Of a DNA stretch of 64,000 nt, positions 52,346 through 61,768 are shown one piece after another. The translations under genes and the position numbers were made by a program. Within the stretch, counting starts at the first letter, position 1. Each line of letters starts with the position of its first letter. The notes under the pieces were generated by a model, which did no database searches, was not told the DNA's origin, and worked only from the letters and a program-made list of their open reading frames with translations. This stretch comes from Planctomycetota bacterium (GTDB lineage Bacteria; Planctomycetota; Phycisphaerae; Phycisphaerales; SM1A02). The stretch covers positions 248,001-312,000 of the forward strand of contig JACZRS010000002.1 in the NCBI GenBank assembly GCA_022574595.1. The letters are read 5' to 3'.

Positions 52346-54052
52346 ATGACAACACTTACTACCTCCGAATTCGTGCCGGTTGAACTTGACGCCAGCAAAT
52401 GGGAAAACCTTCAGCCGCTATATCAAGGGCTTATTGATCGTGAACTTAAATGTAGCGGTTGCCTGGAAGCTTTGCTCCTTGATCGCAGCGAGCTGGATGC
52501 AGCAGCAAGCGAAGCCTACGCCAACTTACATATAAACATGACTTGCCACACTGATGATGAGAAGGCCAAGGACGCGTATCTTGCGTTAGTTGAAAATGTA
52601 TTGCCGCAGCTAAAACTAGTTGGCTTCGAATTAGATAAAAAAATCGTTTCGTGTCCGCATACCAAAGACTTAGATCAAAAACGTTATGAGGTCATGCTGC
52701 GCGAACTTGAATGCGATGTTGAAATCTTCCGTGATGAAAATGTGCCACTCCAAACCCAAGACACAAAGCTTGGCCAACAGTTCAGCGAATTATGCGGAGC
52801 TATGACGGTTACTTTCCAAGGCGAAGAAAAAACCCTGCCACAGATGGCTAAGTTTCTAGAGGAAACCGACCGAGCCCTGCGCGAAGAAGTTTGGCGTTTA
52901 GTTGCGGATCGACGCTATCAAGATCACGATAAACTCAACGACATTTTCGATGAGATGATCAAACTCCGCCACAAAATCGCACAAAACGCAGGATTTGATA
53001 ATTATCGAGATTACATGTTCAAAGCTAAGCATCGCTTTGATTACACGCCCAAAGATTGTGAAGATTTTCATCAGGGTGCAGAAGAAGTTTGTGTGCCACT
53101 ATTTCGCAAGTTAAACAAACAGCGAGCTGAAGCGCTTGGTGTTGAAACGCTACGGCCTTGGGATCTTGCAGTTGATACCAAAGGTCGTGACCCGCTGCGC
53201 CCCTTTGAAAATGCGGATCAAATGGTGGCTGGCACATCACGAATCTTTCATCGTATGGGTGCATCGTTAGGTGAAATGTTCGATACTCTGCGCGGCGGAG
53301 ATTGCCTGGACCTTGATTCACGAAAAGGTAAAGCGCCCGGCGGATATCAACAAATGCGCGACCGCAAACGTGAGCCGTTCATCTTCATGAATGCAGCCGG
53401 TATGCAAGGCGATCTGGAAACCATGATCCACGAAGCCGGCCACGCTTTTCATTCCATACTTTCTAAGCAAGAACCGCTGCTCCACTATCGACATTCGCCA
53501 CTGGAGTTTGCCGAAGTTGCATCAATGAGTATGGAGCTTTTGGCCCATCCATTTTTCGATGAGTTTTATTCAGACCAATCCCAAGCGGATCGAGCCAGAA
53601 GAACACACTTAGAGGATCTTGCAAGATTACTGCCTTGGATCGCAACAATCGATGCTTTTCAGCATTGGATTTACACCAACCCCGAACATACCCGCGAAGA
53701 CAGAACCGCAAAATGGCTAGAGCTTGACACACGTTTCGGCGCAGCAGTAAATTGGGAAAGCCTCGAGCAATACAAACAAGTAACCTGGCAACGACAACTA
53801 CACCTCTTTGAAGTCCCCTTCTACTACATAGAATACGGCATAGCCCAAATTGGCGCACTACAACTCTGGCTTCAATACAAAAAAGACCCCCAAGCAGCAC
53901 TAAAAAACTACCAAACCGCCCTTACCATAGGCGGCGCACGCCCTCTACCCGAACTATTCAAAGCAGCCGGCCTAGAGTTCAACTTCGGCCCAAAAACCAT
54001 GAGCCGCCTAATGAATGAGGTTCAATCGGAGTTGGATACTCTGCCGCTGTAA
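52346..54052 (+). CDS. M3-family zinc oligoendopeptidase (PepF-like)
   Basis: A 568-residue gluzincin. The zinc motif H362-E-A-G-H366 lies in MIHEAGHAFHSILSKQEPLLHYRHSPLEFAEVASMSMELL, with the third ligand Glu in EFAEVASM. The preceding block RDRKREPFIFMNAAGMQGDLETMIHEAGH is typical of the M3B/PepF group. It cleaves short peptides in the cytoplasm; no signal peptide. Length is in the normal range. Confidence 0.93.
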   Translation: MTTLTTSEFVPVELDASKWENLQPLYQGLIDRELKCSGCLEALLLDRSELDAAASEAYANLHINMTCHTDDEKAKDAYLALVENVLPQLKLVGFELDKKIVSCPHTKDLDQKRYEVMLRELECDVEIFRDENVPLQTQDTKLGQQFSELCGAMTVTFQGEEKTLPQMAKFLEETDRALREEVWRLVADRRYQDHDKLNDIFDEMIKLRHKIAQNAGFDNYRDYMFKAKHRFDYTPKDCEDFHQGAEEVCVPLFRKLNKQRAEALGVETLRPWDLAVDTKGRDPLRPFENADQMVAGTSRIFHRMGASLGEMFDTLRGGDCLDLDSRKGKAPGGYQQMRDRKREPFIFMNAAGMQGDLETMIHEAGHAFHSILSKQEPLLHYRHSPLEFAEVASMSMELLAHPFFDEFYSDQSQADRARRTHLEDLARLLPWIATIDAFQHWIYTNPEHTREDRTAKWLELDTRFGAAVNWESLEQYKQVTWQRQLHLFEVPFYYIEYGIAQIGALQLWLQYKKDPQAALKNYQTALTIGGARPLPELFKAAGLEFNFGPKTMSRLMNEVQSELDTLPL

Positions 54053-54059
54053 TACACTA

Positions 54060-54500
54060 ATGAGAAAAAAAGACCCCCATCGCTTTTTTAATCCTAAACT
54101 CATACTCCTGTTACTGATTGGGTTTATGGCATTTTTGTATGTAACATGGCGCGGTTACCATGAATTTATACCACGGAATTACCCTGATCCGAATCCTATT
54201 GCCTTCCTTTCCAAATATGATCATGGCGAAGTTTGGTCACCTTCAAATGACCGAGTAGTTCATGTATACATCAGTTCAACGGCGAGTGCTCCATACGGAG
54301 CATGGCGCCTTTGGTTGACCGAATATACTTTGCTAGGAGGGAAGACAGTTGTATGGCAGGGCTGGGTAGATAACCCTTCTCCGCCATCGATTCGCTGGCT
54401 CGATGACAACCGACTTGAATTATACGCTTTTAAGCCACAAGATCTTAGCCTAGGCCGCTCTGAACGGGAAGAAAAACGCATCGTTGTTGAATTTCCGTAG
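54060..54500 (+). CDS. Small membrane-anchored hypothetical protein
   Basis: A 146-residue protein with an N-terminal helix (LILLLLIGFMAFLYVTW) and an outer domain with SPSNDRVVHVYISSTASAPYGAWRLWL and IRWLDDNRLELY, suggesting a small beta-rich fold. I do not recognise the family. The ATG at 54060 lies 7 bp after the peptidase stop, so it is probably in the same transcript. Confidence 0.55.
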   Translation: MRKKDPHRFFNPKLILLLLIGFMAFLYVTWRGYHEFIPRNYPDPNPIAFLSKYDHGEVWSPSNDRVVHVYISSTASAPYGAWRLWLTEYTLLGGKTVVWQGWVDNPSPPSIRWLDDNRLELYAFKPQDLSLGRSEREEKRIVVEFP

Positions 54501-54579
54501 TTTGTAGTTGCAACGAATACAACTGCCAACGATAAGAAGCGTTGCAGGAGAGAAAGATAAAAAGGATGGGAGTCTTTGT

Positions 54580-55935
54580 TTAGGGGGTTATTGAATAATC
54601 GCCGGAACGTGGGCCTGGGATGAGTGTGTAACCACTATTTAATTTCAGTGTCCAACCTTCACCTTGGTACTCATTGGTTGAGAATTTGCCGGTGTCTTGT
54701 GGTGCAGGGACTAGAATGCGTCTTAGCCCCTTTGGGGTTTCGATCATTAATGCGCCGCCTGTTACTTTTAGTATTCCCCATGGTGCGCTTAACTCCATAG
54801 TTCCGTAGACGGTTCCTATGCCATCCAGCGCCTGCATATTACCGGGGTTAAACGAGTAGTTATAATCGCCGATCATATCTAGTAATAAAAGCGGTGCATC
54901 GACGTATTTCTTGCGGTACGCAGCTAGTTTTTCCTTGCGCGCATTGTCTCGATCAATTTCTTCTTTGGATAGTTTTTCAAAGTTATATTGTTCTGCTCGA
55001 CTTAGAGCCTGCTGCTTAAGATCGCGAGGCAGACGATATCCAATCGCTCTCTGCAACTGCTTTCCATAATCCACTGTTTTACCAGGTTCACGTTGCCAAC
55101 CTGGTTTAGCTTTATCCAGTAATAATCCATAAGCTGGTCCGGACCCATAGGCGAATCTTCTCACTAACGGACTACTCTGATCGTGCATCTTCAGGTTCAT
55201 GACTGCGCGCTTATATTGGGTTTGCTCATCTGCGCCACATAGCTTGATTCCGGTGTACTCCGCCAAGCCTTCATTCAGTTCAAGCAGGCGTTCTTCTTTT
55301 TTCGCTAACTTAAATAATGATCTACGATAATTGCGGAAAATAAGTGCATCTCGCAGCGCAGCAGAATCCAAAGGCTCTACCTCATTTAGCGTTTTAGCAA
55401 GCGCGCGATACTCAAGGCGAAGCCAAATACGACCATCAGCGGTATCCAGATGGTGATTATCCGGGCTTGACAGTTTAAGCCCTAACTTGGGTTGAATGCG
55501 ATGAAAAGATTCGTGCAGCAATAACGATGCTGCCCATTCTGGATCGCGTGGAGGAGGCCACATCACCATGGCCCAACTAACACCCGCCCATTTCGTTGTT
55601 GTGTTAGCAATGCCTATCTCATCAGGAAGTATGCCTACATAAACATCCTCAGAGTGTTTGGTTAATTGTTGCTGTTTATCAATTTTATTAGTAACAATCA
55701 TTCGCGATTGCGGGTCAACAAATAGTATTGGGCCATATAGTCTAACCCCCCAGAGTTTGCCACCATCTGCATCGGATAGCGTTTTAGCAAGTGCGAATAA
55801 CTGACTGGCCCTATCTATATTAATAGGTTTGTTAGGCTTACTATCCTGTGTAATGGCCTGGGCGTTTGCAGTAGCTACAGTACAAAGTAATGCAAACACC
55901 GCCAATAAATAACCTTTGACCTTGATTGGAACCAT
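54580..55935 (-). CDS. Secreted metallopeptidase-like protein (HExxH), unknown family
   Basis: A 451-residue protein with a cleavable signal peptide (…TVATANAQA). The sequence H141-E-S-F-H145 in SLLLHESFHRIQPKLG is a zinc-type HExxH, and a distal Glu-rich block LLELNEGLAEYTGIKLCG supplies a plausible third ligand, so a gluzincin-like fold is likely. The C-terminal ~90 residues (YGTMELSAPWGILKVTGGALMIETPKGLRRILVPAP) look like a separate beta domain. I do not recognise a named family. The start has GGAG upstream. Confidence 0.65.
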   Translation of the reverse strand: MVPIKVKGYLLAVFALLCTVATANAQAITQDSKPNKPINIDRASQLFALAKTLSDADGGKLWGVRLYGPILFVDPQSRMIVTNKIDKQQQLTKHSEDVYVGILPDEIGIANTTTKWAGVSWAMVMWPPPRDPEWAASLLLHESFHRIQPKLGLKLSSPDNHHLDTADGRIWLRLEYRALAKTLNEVEPLDSAALRDALIFRNYRRSLFKLAKKEERLLELNEGLAEYTGIKLCGADEQTQYKRAVMNLKMHDQSSPLVRRFAYGSGPAYGLLLDKAKPGWQREPGKTVDYGKQLQRAIGYRLPRDLKQQALSRAEQYNFEKLSKEEIDRDNARKEKLAAYRKKYVDAPLLLLDMIGDYNYSFNPGNMQALDGIGTVYGTMELSAPWGILKVTGGALMIETPKGLRRILVPAPQDTGKFSTNEYQGEGWTLKLNSGYTLIPGPRSGDYSITP

Positions 55936-56020
55936 ACCTCAAACTCCGCGCTTAAAGTCTGTCAACTTAGATGCGCTAAACGCAAAAAGACTTCACGAAA
56001 TCTGAATTGCTTTATGCGCT

Positions 56021-57046
56021 TTATCGTGATCGAGCATTCCAAGCTGCAAGAACTTGTTTTTCGCGCTGGGCGGTCATGCCAAAGGAGTCTTCTTCTGATC
56101 CAAACTCGTAATTCTCGCCGCGCGTTTCTTTATGCCAACTTATGGTATCTCTAGCGGTTTCCGCAAGTGGCCTAAATGTCAACCCCATACTTAGGGCTTT
56201 ATCAATATTTACTTGATCTTGACCTGCGGATTCTTCGCCGGGAATCCAGAGCGGCAATTCCTGCCAAGGCGTTACTTGCTGCGAATTAAGAAACTCGGGA
56301 TCTACCCAGGTAAAAGTAACATTACTATTTGTCGCAGCTCGACAACCGTAGATCATCTGGGCCATGGTCAGCTGAGCCTCCGGGCCGGTTGCGTTATATA
56401 CTCCTTCATGCCCATCTTCGATCATTTTAATGATCCATTTTGCAAGGTCGCGCACATCAATAAACTGAACTGGTTTATCTTTAGGTAATGGCGCAAGCAC
56501 TTCCCCGCCACGATCCACTCGAACCGGCCAATATGTAAACCTATCCGTGGGATCGTCTGGCCCGACAATTAATCCGGGGCGAATATTAGTTACACGTCCT
56601 GGCATTACCTTTTCAGCTACTTGTTCGCATAGAGCTTTAAGTGGGCCATAGGCTTCGGGTGTAACCTTATTTATAGTTTCATCTGCAATCTTTCCCACCG
56701 CATCTGTTTCAACTAGCCCTATCTTGGAGAAATCTGCATATACAGAGACTGTTGAGATAAAAACATATTGTTTAATGTTTGGTGCTAGAAGTTCTGTTGA
56801 TGCTCTAACCAATTTTGGTATGTAGCCTGAAGTATCAATCACCGCATCCCATTTTTTGCCTCTTAGCGCGCTGAGTCCTTGGCCTTTATCAGGATTACGA
56901 TCGCCGCGCAGATTCACCAGGTTTGGAAACAGACCTTGGCGCGTGCGGCCACGATTAAACAGCGTCATCTTATGCCCGCGTTTTAGAGCTTCTCTAACAG
57001 TATGTGGGCCAAGGAATCCAGTACCGCCAAGGATCAGCAGATTCAT
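56021..57046 (-). CDS. NAD-dependent epimerase/dehydratase (SDR, atypical)
   Basis: A 341-residue SDR protein with the nucleotide loop LLILGGTGFLGPHTVREALKRGHKMTLFNRGRT, the VFISTVSVYADFS active-site block and PEAYGPLKALCEQVAE. Here the usual Y-x-x-x-K reads Y-GPL-K, so the catalytic Tyr-Lys pair is present. RPGLIVGPDDPTDRF and VQFIDVRDLAKWI are also found. The arrangement fits atypical SDRs acting on sugars or isoflavone-like substrates, but the substrate cannot be told. GGAG lies 8 nt upstream. Divergent from the decarboxylase gene. Confidence 0.85.
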   Translation of the reverse strand: MNLLILGGTGFLGPHTVREALKRGHKMTLFNRGRTRQGLFPNLVNLRGDRNPDKGQGLSALRGKKWDAVIDTSGYIPKLVRASTELLAPNIKQYVFISTVSVYADFSKIGLVETDAVGKIADETINKVTPEAYGPLKALCEQVAEKVMPGRVTNIRPGLIVGPDDPTDRFTYWPVRVDRGGEVLAPLPKDKPVQFIDVRDLAKWIIKMIEDGHEGVYNATGPEAQLTMAQMIYGCRAATNSNVTFTWVDPEFLNSQQVTPWQELPLWIPGEESAGQDQVNIDKALSMGLTFRPLAETARDTISWHKETRGENYEFGSEEDSFGMTAQREKQVLAAWNARSR

Positions 57047-57109
57047 TGCTTGTTCTCCATGTTTAGATCATAGCGAGTACAAATACCTTGCGTCGCCTAA
57101 TATCTCTGT

Positions 57110-58540
57110 ATGCCTGAGACAACTAACTACCACATGAATTCCGAGGATTTTCGCAAGCAAGGGCACGCGATGATCGATTGGATTGCTGCTTACATGGACA
57201 ATGTAGAGAGCTATCCTGTGATGTCGCGGGTTGAGCCTGGTGAAATTCGCTCAATGCTGCCTAAGAGTCCACCCTTAAAGAGCGAATCTATGGAAGCGAT
57301 GATGCGTGATGTAGATGAATTCATCATGCCCGGCATCACACATTGGCAGTCGCCAAACTTCTTTGGTTTTTTTCCCGCAAATAATTCTGGCCCATCGATA
57401 CTTGGTGATCTCCTTTCAAGTGGGCTATGTGTTCAGGGGATGCTCTGGGCCACAAGTCCTGCATGCACTGAGCTTGAAACGCATATCTTGGATTGGCTAG
57501 TGTATATGCTCGATCTACCTGAGAGTTTTAAGTCATCAACAGATGGCGGAGGAGTAATTCAAGATACTGCATCAAGCGCAACGCTTTGCGCGCTTTTAGC
57601 TGCGCGCGAACGAGCGACAAACTTTGTGGCAAATGAATCAGGATTTGACCAAACACTAATCGCATACTGCTCCAACCAAGCGCACTCATCTGTTGAAAAA
57701 GCCATCAAAATCGCAGGGCTAGGTAAATCTAACCTAAGACTCATAGATGTTGATGATTCGTTTGCAATGAAGCCGAGCGATCTGGCAAAGGCAATTGATA
57801 AAGATAAAGTGGCCGGCCTGGTACCATGCTTTGTTTGCGCAACCGTTGGCACAACATCATCCAACGGCCTCGACCCCTTACGCCCAATCGGCGAAATCTG
57901 CAAAAGCAACAATATCTTCCTGCACGTTGATGCAGCAATGAGCGGGACAGCTGCTCTTTGCCCAGAATTTCGCTACATCCATGATGGGCTTGAATTAGCG
58001 GATAGCTATTGCTTTAACCCGCATAAATGGATGTTTACCAACTTTGATTGTGATTGTTTTTTCGTAGCCAACCGTGCGGAACTGATTAAGACGCTAAGCA
58101 TTTTGCCTGAGTATTTGAAAAATAAAGCCACCGAGTCCGGTGCGGTTTTTGATTATCGAGATTGGCAAATTCCATTGGGCAGAAGATTTAGAGCGCTAAA
58201 ACTATGGTTTGTAATTCGCCATTACGGTATCGAAGGCTTACAACATCACATACGCGAACATGTAAAGATTGCACAAGACTTTGCATCATGGGTAAAAGCC
58301 GATGATCGCTTTGAGCTTGTAGTCGATCCGCCACTGAATCTAGTATGTTTCAGACTTACAACTGGCGATGATGCAACTCAACAATTGCTAGATGATCTAA
58401 ATGACTCAGGCAAAATATTTCTAACTCATACGAAACTAAACGACAAACTAACCCTTCGCTTTGCCATAGGCCAAACCAAAACAGCGCGCATTCATGTTGA
58501 GCATGCCTGGCAATTGATTCAGCAAACAATAGAAGGATAA
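57110..58540 (+). CDS. Aromatic-L-amino-acid decarboxylase-type PLP enzyme
   Basis: A 476-residue group II decarboxylase. Blocks are MIDWIAAYMDNVESYPVMSRVEPGEIR, HWQSPNFFGFFPANNSGPSILGDLLSSGL, GGGVIQDTASSATLCALLAARERA, HVDAAMSGTAALCPEFR and NPHK306WM, with Lys306 binding PLP. The whole N-terminus matches DDC/TyrDC-type enzymes. The activity is probably decarboxylation of an aromatic amino acid, though some relatives are aldehyde synthases. Cytoplasmic; single gene. Confidence 0.92.
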   Translation: MPETTNYHMNSEDFRKQGHAMIDWIAAYMDNVESYPVMSRVEPGEIRSMLPKSPPLKSESMEAMMRDVDEFIMPGITHWQSPNFFGFFPANNSGPSILGDLLSSGLCVQGMLWATSPACTELETHILDWLVYMLDLPESFKSSTDGGGVIQDTASSATLCALLAARERATNFVANESGFDQTLIAYCSNQAHSSVEKAIKIAGLGKSNLRLIDVDDSFAMKPSDLAKAIDKDKVAGLVPCFVCATVGTTSSNGLDPLRPIGEICKSNNIFLHVDAAMSGTAALCPEFRYIHDGLELADSYCFNPHKWMFTNFDCDCFFVANRAELIKTLSILPEYLKNKATESGAVFDYRDWQIPLGRRFRALKLWFVIRHYGIEGLQHHIREHVKIAQDFASWVKADDRFELVVDPPLNLVCFRLTTGDDATQQLLDDLNDSGKIFLTHTKLNDKLTLRFAIGQTKTARIHVEHAWQLIQQTIEG

Positions 58541-58562
58541 TAAGGAAAAAAGAGGGGTAAAT

Positions 58563-58602
58563 GGAGACAGGCTTACTTTTATTAAATAAGTAGCCTGTCC
58601 CC
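58563..58602. repeat. GGGGAC-type palindrome, left copy
   Basis: Arms GGAGACAGGCTTACTT and AAGTAGCCTGTCCCC pair with one mismatch and one bulge around loop TTATTAAAT. The arm shares GG(A/G)GAC(A/G)G and an A/T-rich TTA-containing loop with the copy at 60307-60347. It lies 23 bp after the decarboxylase stop and 15 bp before the VOC gene's stop. Confidence 0.75.
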
Positions 58603-58616
58603 TTGTTACTGCCACC

Positions 58617-59210
58617 TTATTTAGATTTCGGCACGTGCTGGTCGACATAGATTGTATTGCCGTCCGGATCGACGATCACAAAACTTGCTGGGCCTTTGGT
58701 CGCAGGGTCAGCTTCTGTCACGAGAGTAATTCCGCGCTTTTTGATGGTCGCCTGCAGGTCACGCACGTCTTGAAATTTCTCAAGCGTTTCCGCTTTGTGG
58801 TTCCACCCCGGATTGAAAGTCAGAATGTTCTTTTCGAACATTCCTTGAAACAAACCAATTGTGGTGGTGCCGTTTTGCATGATCACATAATTTTGTTCAA
58901 GGTCGCCGGAGACTTGCTGGAAATCCAGCTTTTCATAAAACGCCTTCGAAGCTTTAATGTCCTTGACAGCGAGACTGACCGAGAAATTCCCGAAATGCAT
59001 TTTATCTTCGCCCATTGGTTGCTGTTTCCCGTTTTTCTGATTTCCTTGCTTTTGATCGGTTGCTGTTGGTTTCTGTTTTGATTGATTGGTCGTCTTGGCG
59101 TTTTTCTGCAGGTTGATTGTGCGGGAGTCGGCGGTTCGGTTGGCAAACGCCATCGCAGAAATCGCGAACAGCAAACTGCCGAAAATGGCCGTGATTTTCA
59201 ATGCACTCAT
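58617..59210 (-). CDS. Exported VOC (glyoxalase/bleomycin-resistance-like) protein
   Basis: A 197-residue protein: signal peptide (MSALKITAIFGSLLFAISAMAFA), Lys/Gln/Asn-rich linker, then one VOC half-barrel from FSVSLAVKDIKASKAFYEKLDF to ASFVIVDPDGNTIYVDQH. Such exported VOC proteins are mostly uncharacterised. The start at 59210 follows a strong GGAGG 6 nt upstream; an upstream ATG (59261) lacks one. Its third-position G+C looks higher than that of the flanking genes. It is divergent from an AraC/GyrI gene, and both lie between the two GGGGAC palindromes. Confidence 0.8.
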   Translation of the reverse strand: MSALKITAIFGSLLFAISAMAFANRTADSRTINLQKNAKTTNQSKQKPTATDQKQGNQKNGKQQPMGEDKMHFGNFSVSLAVKDIKASKAFYEKLDFQQVSGDLEQNYVIMQNGTTTIGLFQGMFEKNILTFNPGWNHKAETLEKFQDVRDLQATIKKRGITLVTEADPATKGPASFVIVDPDGNTIYVDQHVPKSK

Positions 59211-59323
59211 GAAAGCCTCCTTTGGCGGACGCGCGGTCCGATTGGTTCTTAAATTGTCCAAACTTTTGCGATTATGGACGGTTTATTATGCGTGCTAATA
59301 TGACATAATTACGAACTCATCGC

Positions 59324-59352
59324 TTGACAAATCTTGCGGAATCTGAAATAAA
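59324..59352 (+). promoter_or_regulatory. Promoter-like sequence ahead of the AraC/GyrI gene
   Basis: A perfect TTGACA (59324-59329), a 17-bp spacer and AATAAA (59347-59352). Start of transcription would fall about 3 nt before the annotated TTG, so the message would be nearly leaderless. Either that or a downstream start is real. Confidence 0.4.
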
Positions 59353-59361
59353 AGGTGAACT

Positions 59362-60288
59362 TTGCCAGCCGACCCCACCCAAGCAGACTACATAGAGCGC
59401 ACCAACGCGGCGATCGATTTTATCGTTGGCAATCTTGATGGTGAACTGAATCTGGAAAAAGTTGCCCAAGTCGCCTGCTTTTCACCGTTTCATTTTCATC
59501 GTGTGTTCCGTTCGCTGTTGGGCGAAACGTTGAACCAATTCGTCAAACGTCAACGATTGGAGCGAGCGTTGTATTTGATGTCGCATGCTCCGGGCCGTTC
59601 CTTGACCGAGATTTCTCTCGAGTGCGGCTTCTCTTCGTCATCTGATTTTTCTCGTAGCTTCAAGAGTCGATACGGCACGGCACCCAGCGCGTTTGACGTC
59701 GATCATTTCCGCGCATCAAAGCGAAAAGAATTTGAAGCCGCGATGGCCAGTTACGAAAACGGGCCGCACCTTACTCGACTACCAGTTGGAGAGAATCCGG
59801 ACGGCTTTGAAGTTACGATGCGCGATCTGCCCGCCCGGACCGTTGCCTACATTCGCGTTCTCGACCCGTATAATTCAAATTCAAGTGCAGTTATGGACGC
59901 TTGCAAACGGTTGGTGGATTGGGCTGAGCAGCGTGGTCTCGCCGACGGTGCGTGGCTTGGTTATATGTGGGAAGACCCCGAGATCGTTGCTCTTGAGGAT
60001 TGCCGGTACGACGTCGCGGTGGTGGTTGATGACAGCCGGTTCGATTTCCATCCTGAGGGAGAAATCGGCCGATTTGAGTTTCCTTCAATGCTAGTGGCCG
60101 ACGTAGCTATTCGCGGAGACATTCAATTGGAACAGCGCGCAATCGACTGGCTGTTCGGAACATGGCTACCGCGGAGTGGTTTTGTCCCGGACGATCAGCC
60201 TGCGTTCGAGGCCTGGAACGGCCGGCCGTTTGAACACGGATACGAACACTTCGAAATTAGCTGCCAGTTACCCGTCAAACGCGCTTGA
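59362..60288 (+). CDS. AraC-type regulator with GyrI-like ligand domain
   Basis: A 308-residue protein: N-terminal AraC helix-turn-helix pair (INFI-type VGNLDGELNLEKVAQVACFSPFHFHRVFRSLLGETLNQFVKRQRLERAL and SLTEISLECGFSSSSDFSRSFKSRYG), followed by a GyrI-like effector domain (MRDLPARTVAYIRVLDPYN…GYEHFEISCQLPV). It binds DNA and probably a small drug-like or cationic ligand. The annotated start is TTG at 59362. Divergent transcription suggests that it regulates the VOC gene. Third-position G+C looks higher than that of the neighbours. Confidence 0.85.
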   Translation: MPADPTQADYIERTNAAIDFIVGNLDGELNLEKVAQVACFSPFHFHRVFRSLLGETLNQFVKRQRLERALYLMSHAPGRSLTEISLECGFSSSSDFSRSFKSRYGTAPSAFDVDHFRASKRKEFEAAMASYENGPHLTRLPVGENPDGFEVTMRDLPARTVAYIRVLDPYNSNSSAVMDACKRLVDWAEQRGLADGAWLGYMWEDPEIVALEDCRYDVAVVVDDSRFDFHPEGEIGRFEFPSMLVADVAIRGDIQLEQRAIDWLFGTWLPRSGFVPDDQPAFEAWNGRPFEHGYEHFEISCQLPVKRA

Positions 60289-60306
60289 GCAGCTATTCGA
60301 GGTAAC

Positions 60307-60347
60307 AAAGGGGACGGCAGTCATTAATAAAGACTGCCGTCCCCTTT
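60307..60347. repeat. GGGGAC-type palindrome, right copy
   Basis: AAAGGGGACGGCAGTC and GACTGCCGTCCCCTTT form a perfect 16-bp inverted repeat with loop ATTAATAAA. It sits 18 bp after the AraC/GyrI stop and 20 bp before the stop of the converging gene. It is related to the copy at 58563-58602. Confidence 0.88.
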
Positions 60348-60367
60348 AATTTAAGCTGTTGATGTTG

Positions 60368-61768
60368 TTAATCCGTAGAATTTACAGGTTTGCGTACGCG
60401 CACGATTAACCAATCTTCGTATTCGAGTGATTCTCCCGAATCACTGAGCTGGGAGGGGATTGAAAATATAACTGCATCGCCTAGCTTTGTAATTGTTGCA
60501 GAGGAAACCGTTCGCATTTTGCGCAATGTTTGATCGATTGAACCTTCAGTTGATGATGAGCCCAGCGCTACGCTGCGTGAAGTAATTTTAGTGCCAGGCA
60601 CCCATGCCATCTGCACATCAATTGTTACTTTGTCAGAATCTGGTTGAAGTAATGGCAATACGATTAGCTCAAAGCCATCGGTTGAGGTTGCGGTTAGTGG
60701 CACAAACGCATTAACCCCGTCCCCGACCGTTGCTTTTAAGCCTGAAACTATATCACGCTGCGCAAGGGCGCTATACCACAAGCGCGAGCCGTTAAAACCA
60801 CTTACTGTGCTGCGAAATAGTACGCCTTCGGAATTTGGCGCCCAGGCAAGTTGCGTTGCCTGCTGTGATGTTATGTGCGGGAAACTTTTACCGATTTTTG
60901 CGCGTAGTTCCGCAGCTTTATCAAGTCGCAAGCGCACAATTGCTGCATCACCTTCAAGCGGTTCTGGATGGTTTGCGCGAATCATGGAAAATAGATTCGC
61001 TACCTTCTGGTGGCCTCGAATAGTTTGTCTAATAAAAAATGTGGAATCAAAGACACGGACTGAGCCAGTTTCACCTCCATTGTCAATCCAACTGTCAGGT
61101 TTAACTAGCTCCAGGAGTAGATCGATTATACCGCCTATCAATTCCATTTCGCTGAGGCGGTCGGGGCCGTCTAATGCATCACCATAGATGCCTCCACCAC
61201 TGCCACCACCACCTCCACGCCTAACTTCACCGCCAACAAATTCTCTGCCGGTTAGTTTCAGACCCAGCACAGGTGTGTTAGCAAACCTTCGCAGCGCGTA
61301 ACCACTTTCAATAAGGTCTGTCACATCATAAGTGCGTAGGACGGTTGGCTCGCGAACGATTGCTTCGGTTGAAATCATCAGAATGCCGCTGCTTACAATA
61401 TATTTCACAAGATCCGTTGAGCCGCTAGCCTCGCGCAGCACGATATCCAGCACAGTTTCTATTGGTACCTGTTTTAGTTTGATCTCAATACGATGATCTC
61501 GGCGAACGCCAACTTTTTCCAGCTGCCCCCATGAAACGTGGATATTAAGGCCGAATCTGTCACGCCAATCATCAACCACACGATCAAAGTCGATGCGGTC
61601 ATAGGATGCATCTACAAGCGTCTCCTGCAGCATGCGCACGATCGCTTCATCCTGATTTTTAGCCGTTACAGTAGCGTTTGTAGCTTGTCCCGGCTTTTGA
61701 GCGCAAACAACTGAGCTAAAGACTAACATAACACTTATGCTAAAATAGCGCAAAACAAATGTAGTCAT
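60368..61768 (-). CDS. Exported protein with secretin-N/STN-like domain, function unknown
   Basis: A 466-residue protein with a signal peptide (…LVFSSVVCA). Its N-terminal third has a secretin-short-domain-like segment (DFDRVVDDWRDRFGLNIHVSWGQLEKVGVRRDHRIEIKLKQVPIETVLDIVLREA), as in the N-domains of GspD/PilQ. A glycine-rich linker (GGGGGSGGG) follows, then a beta-rich C-terminal region without a clear family. It lacks the secretin channel domain, so it is not a pore; similar stand-alone proteins are abundant in planctomycetes. GGGAGG precedes the ATG. Confidence 0.65.
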   Translation of the reverse strand: MTTFVLRYFSISVMLVFSSVVCAQKPGQATNATVTAKNQDEAIVRMLQETLVDASYDRIDFDRVVDDWRDRFGLNIHVSWGQLEKVGVRRDHRIEIKLKQVPIETVLDIVLREASGSTDLVKYIVSSGILMISTEAIVREPTVLRTYDVTDLIESGYALRRFANTPVLGLKLTGREFVGGEVRRGGGGGSGGGIYGDALDGPDRLSEMELIGGIIDLLLELVKPDSWIDNGGETGSVRVFDSTFFIRQTIRGHQKVANLFSMIRANHPEPLEGDAAIVRLRLDKAAELRAKIGKSFPHITSQQATQLAWAPNSEGVLFRSTVSGFNGSRLWYSALAQRDIVSGLKATVGDGVNAFVPLTATSTDGFELIVLPLLQPDSDKVTIDVQMAWVPGTKITSRSVALGSSSTEGSIDQTLRKMRTVSSATITKLGDAVIFSIPSQLSDSGESLEYEDWLIVRVRKPVNSTD

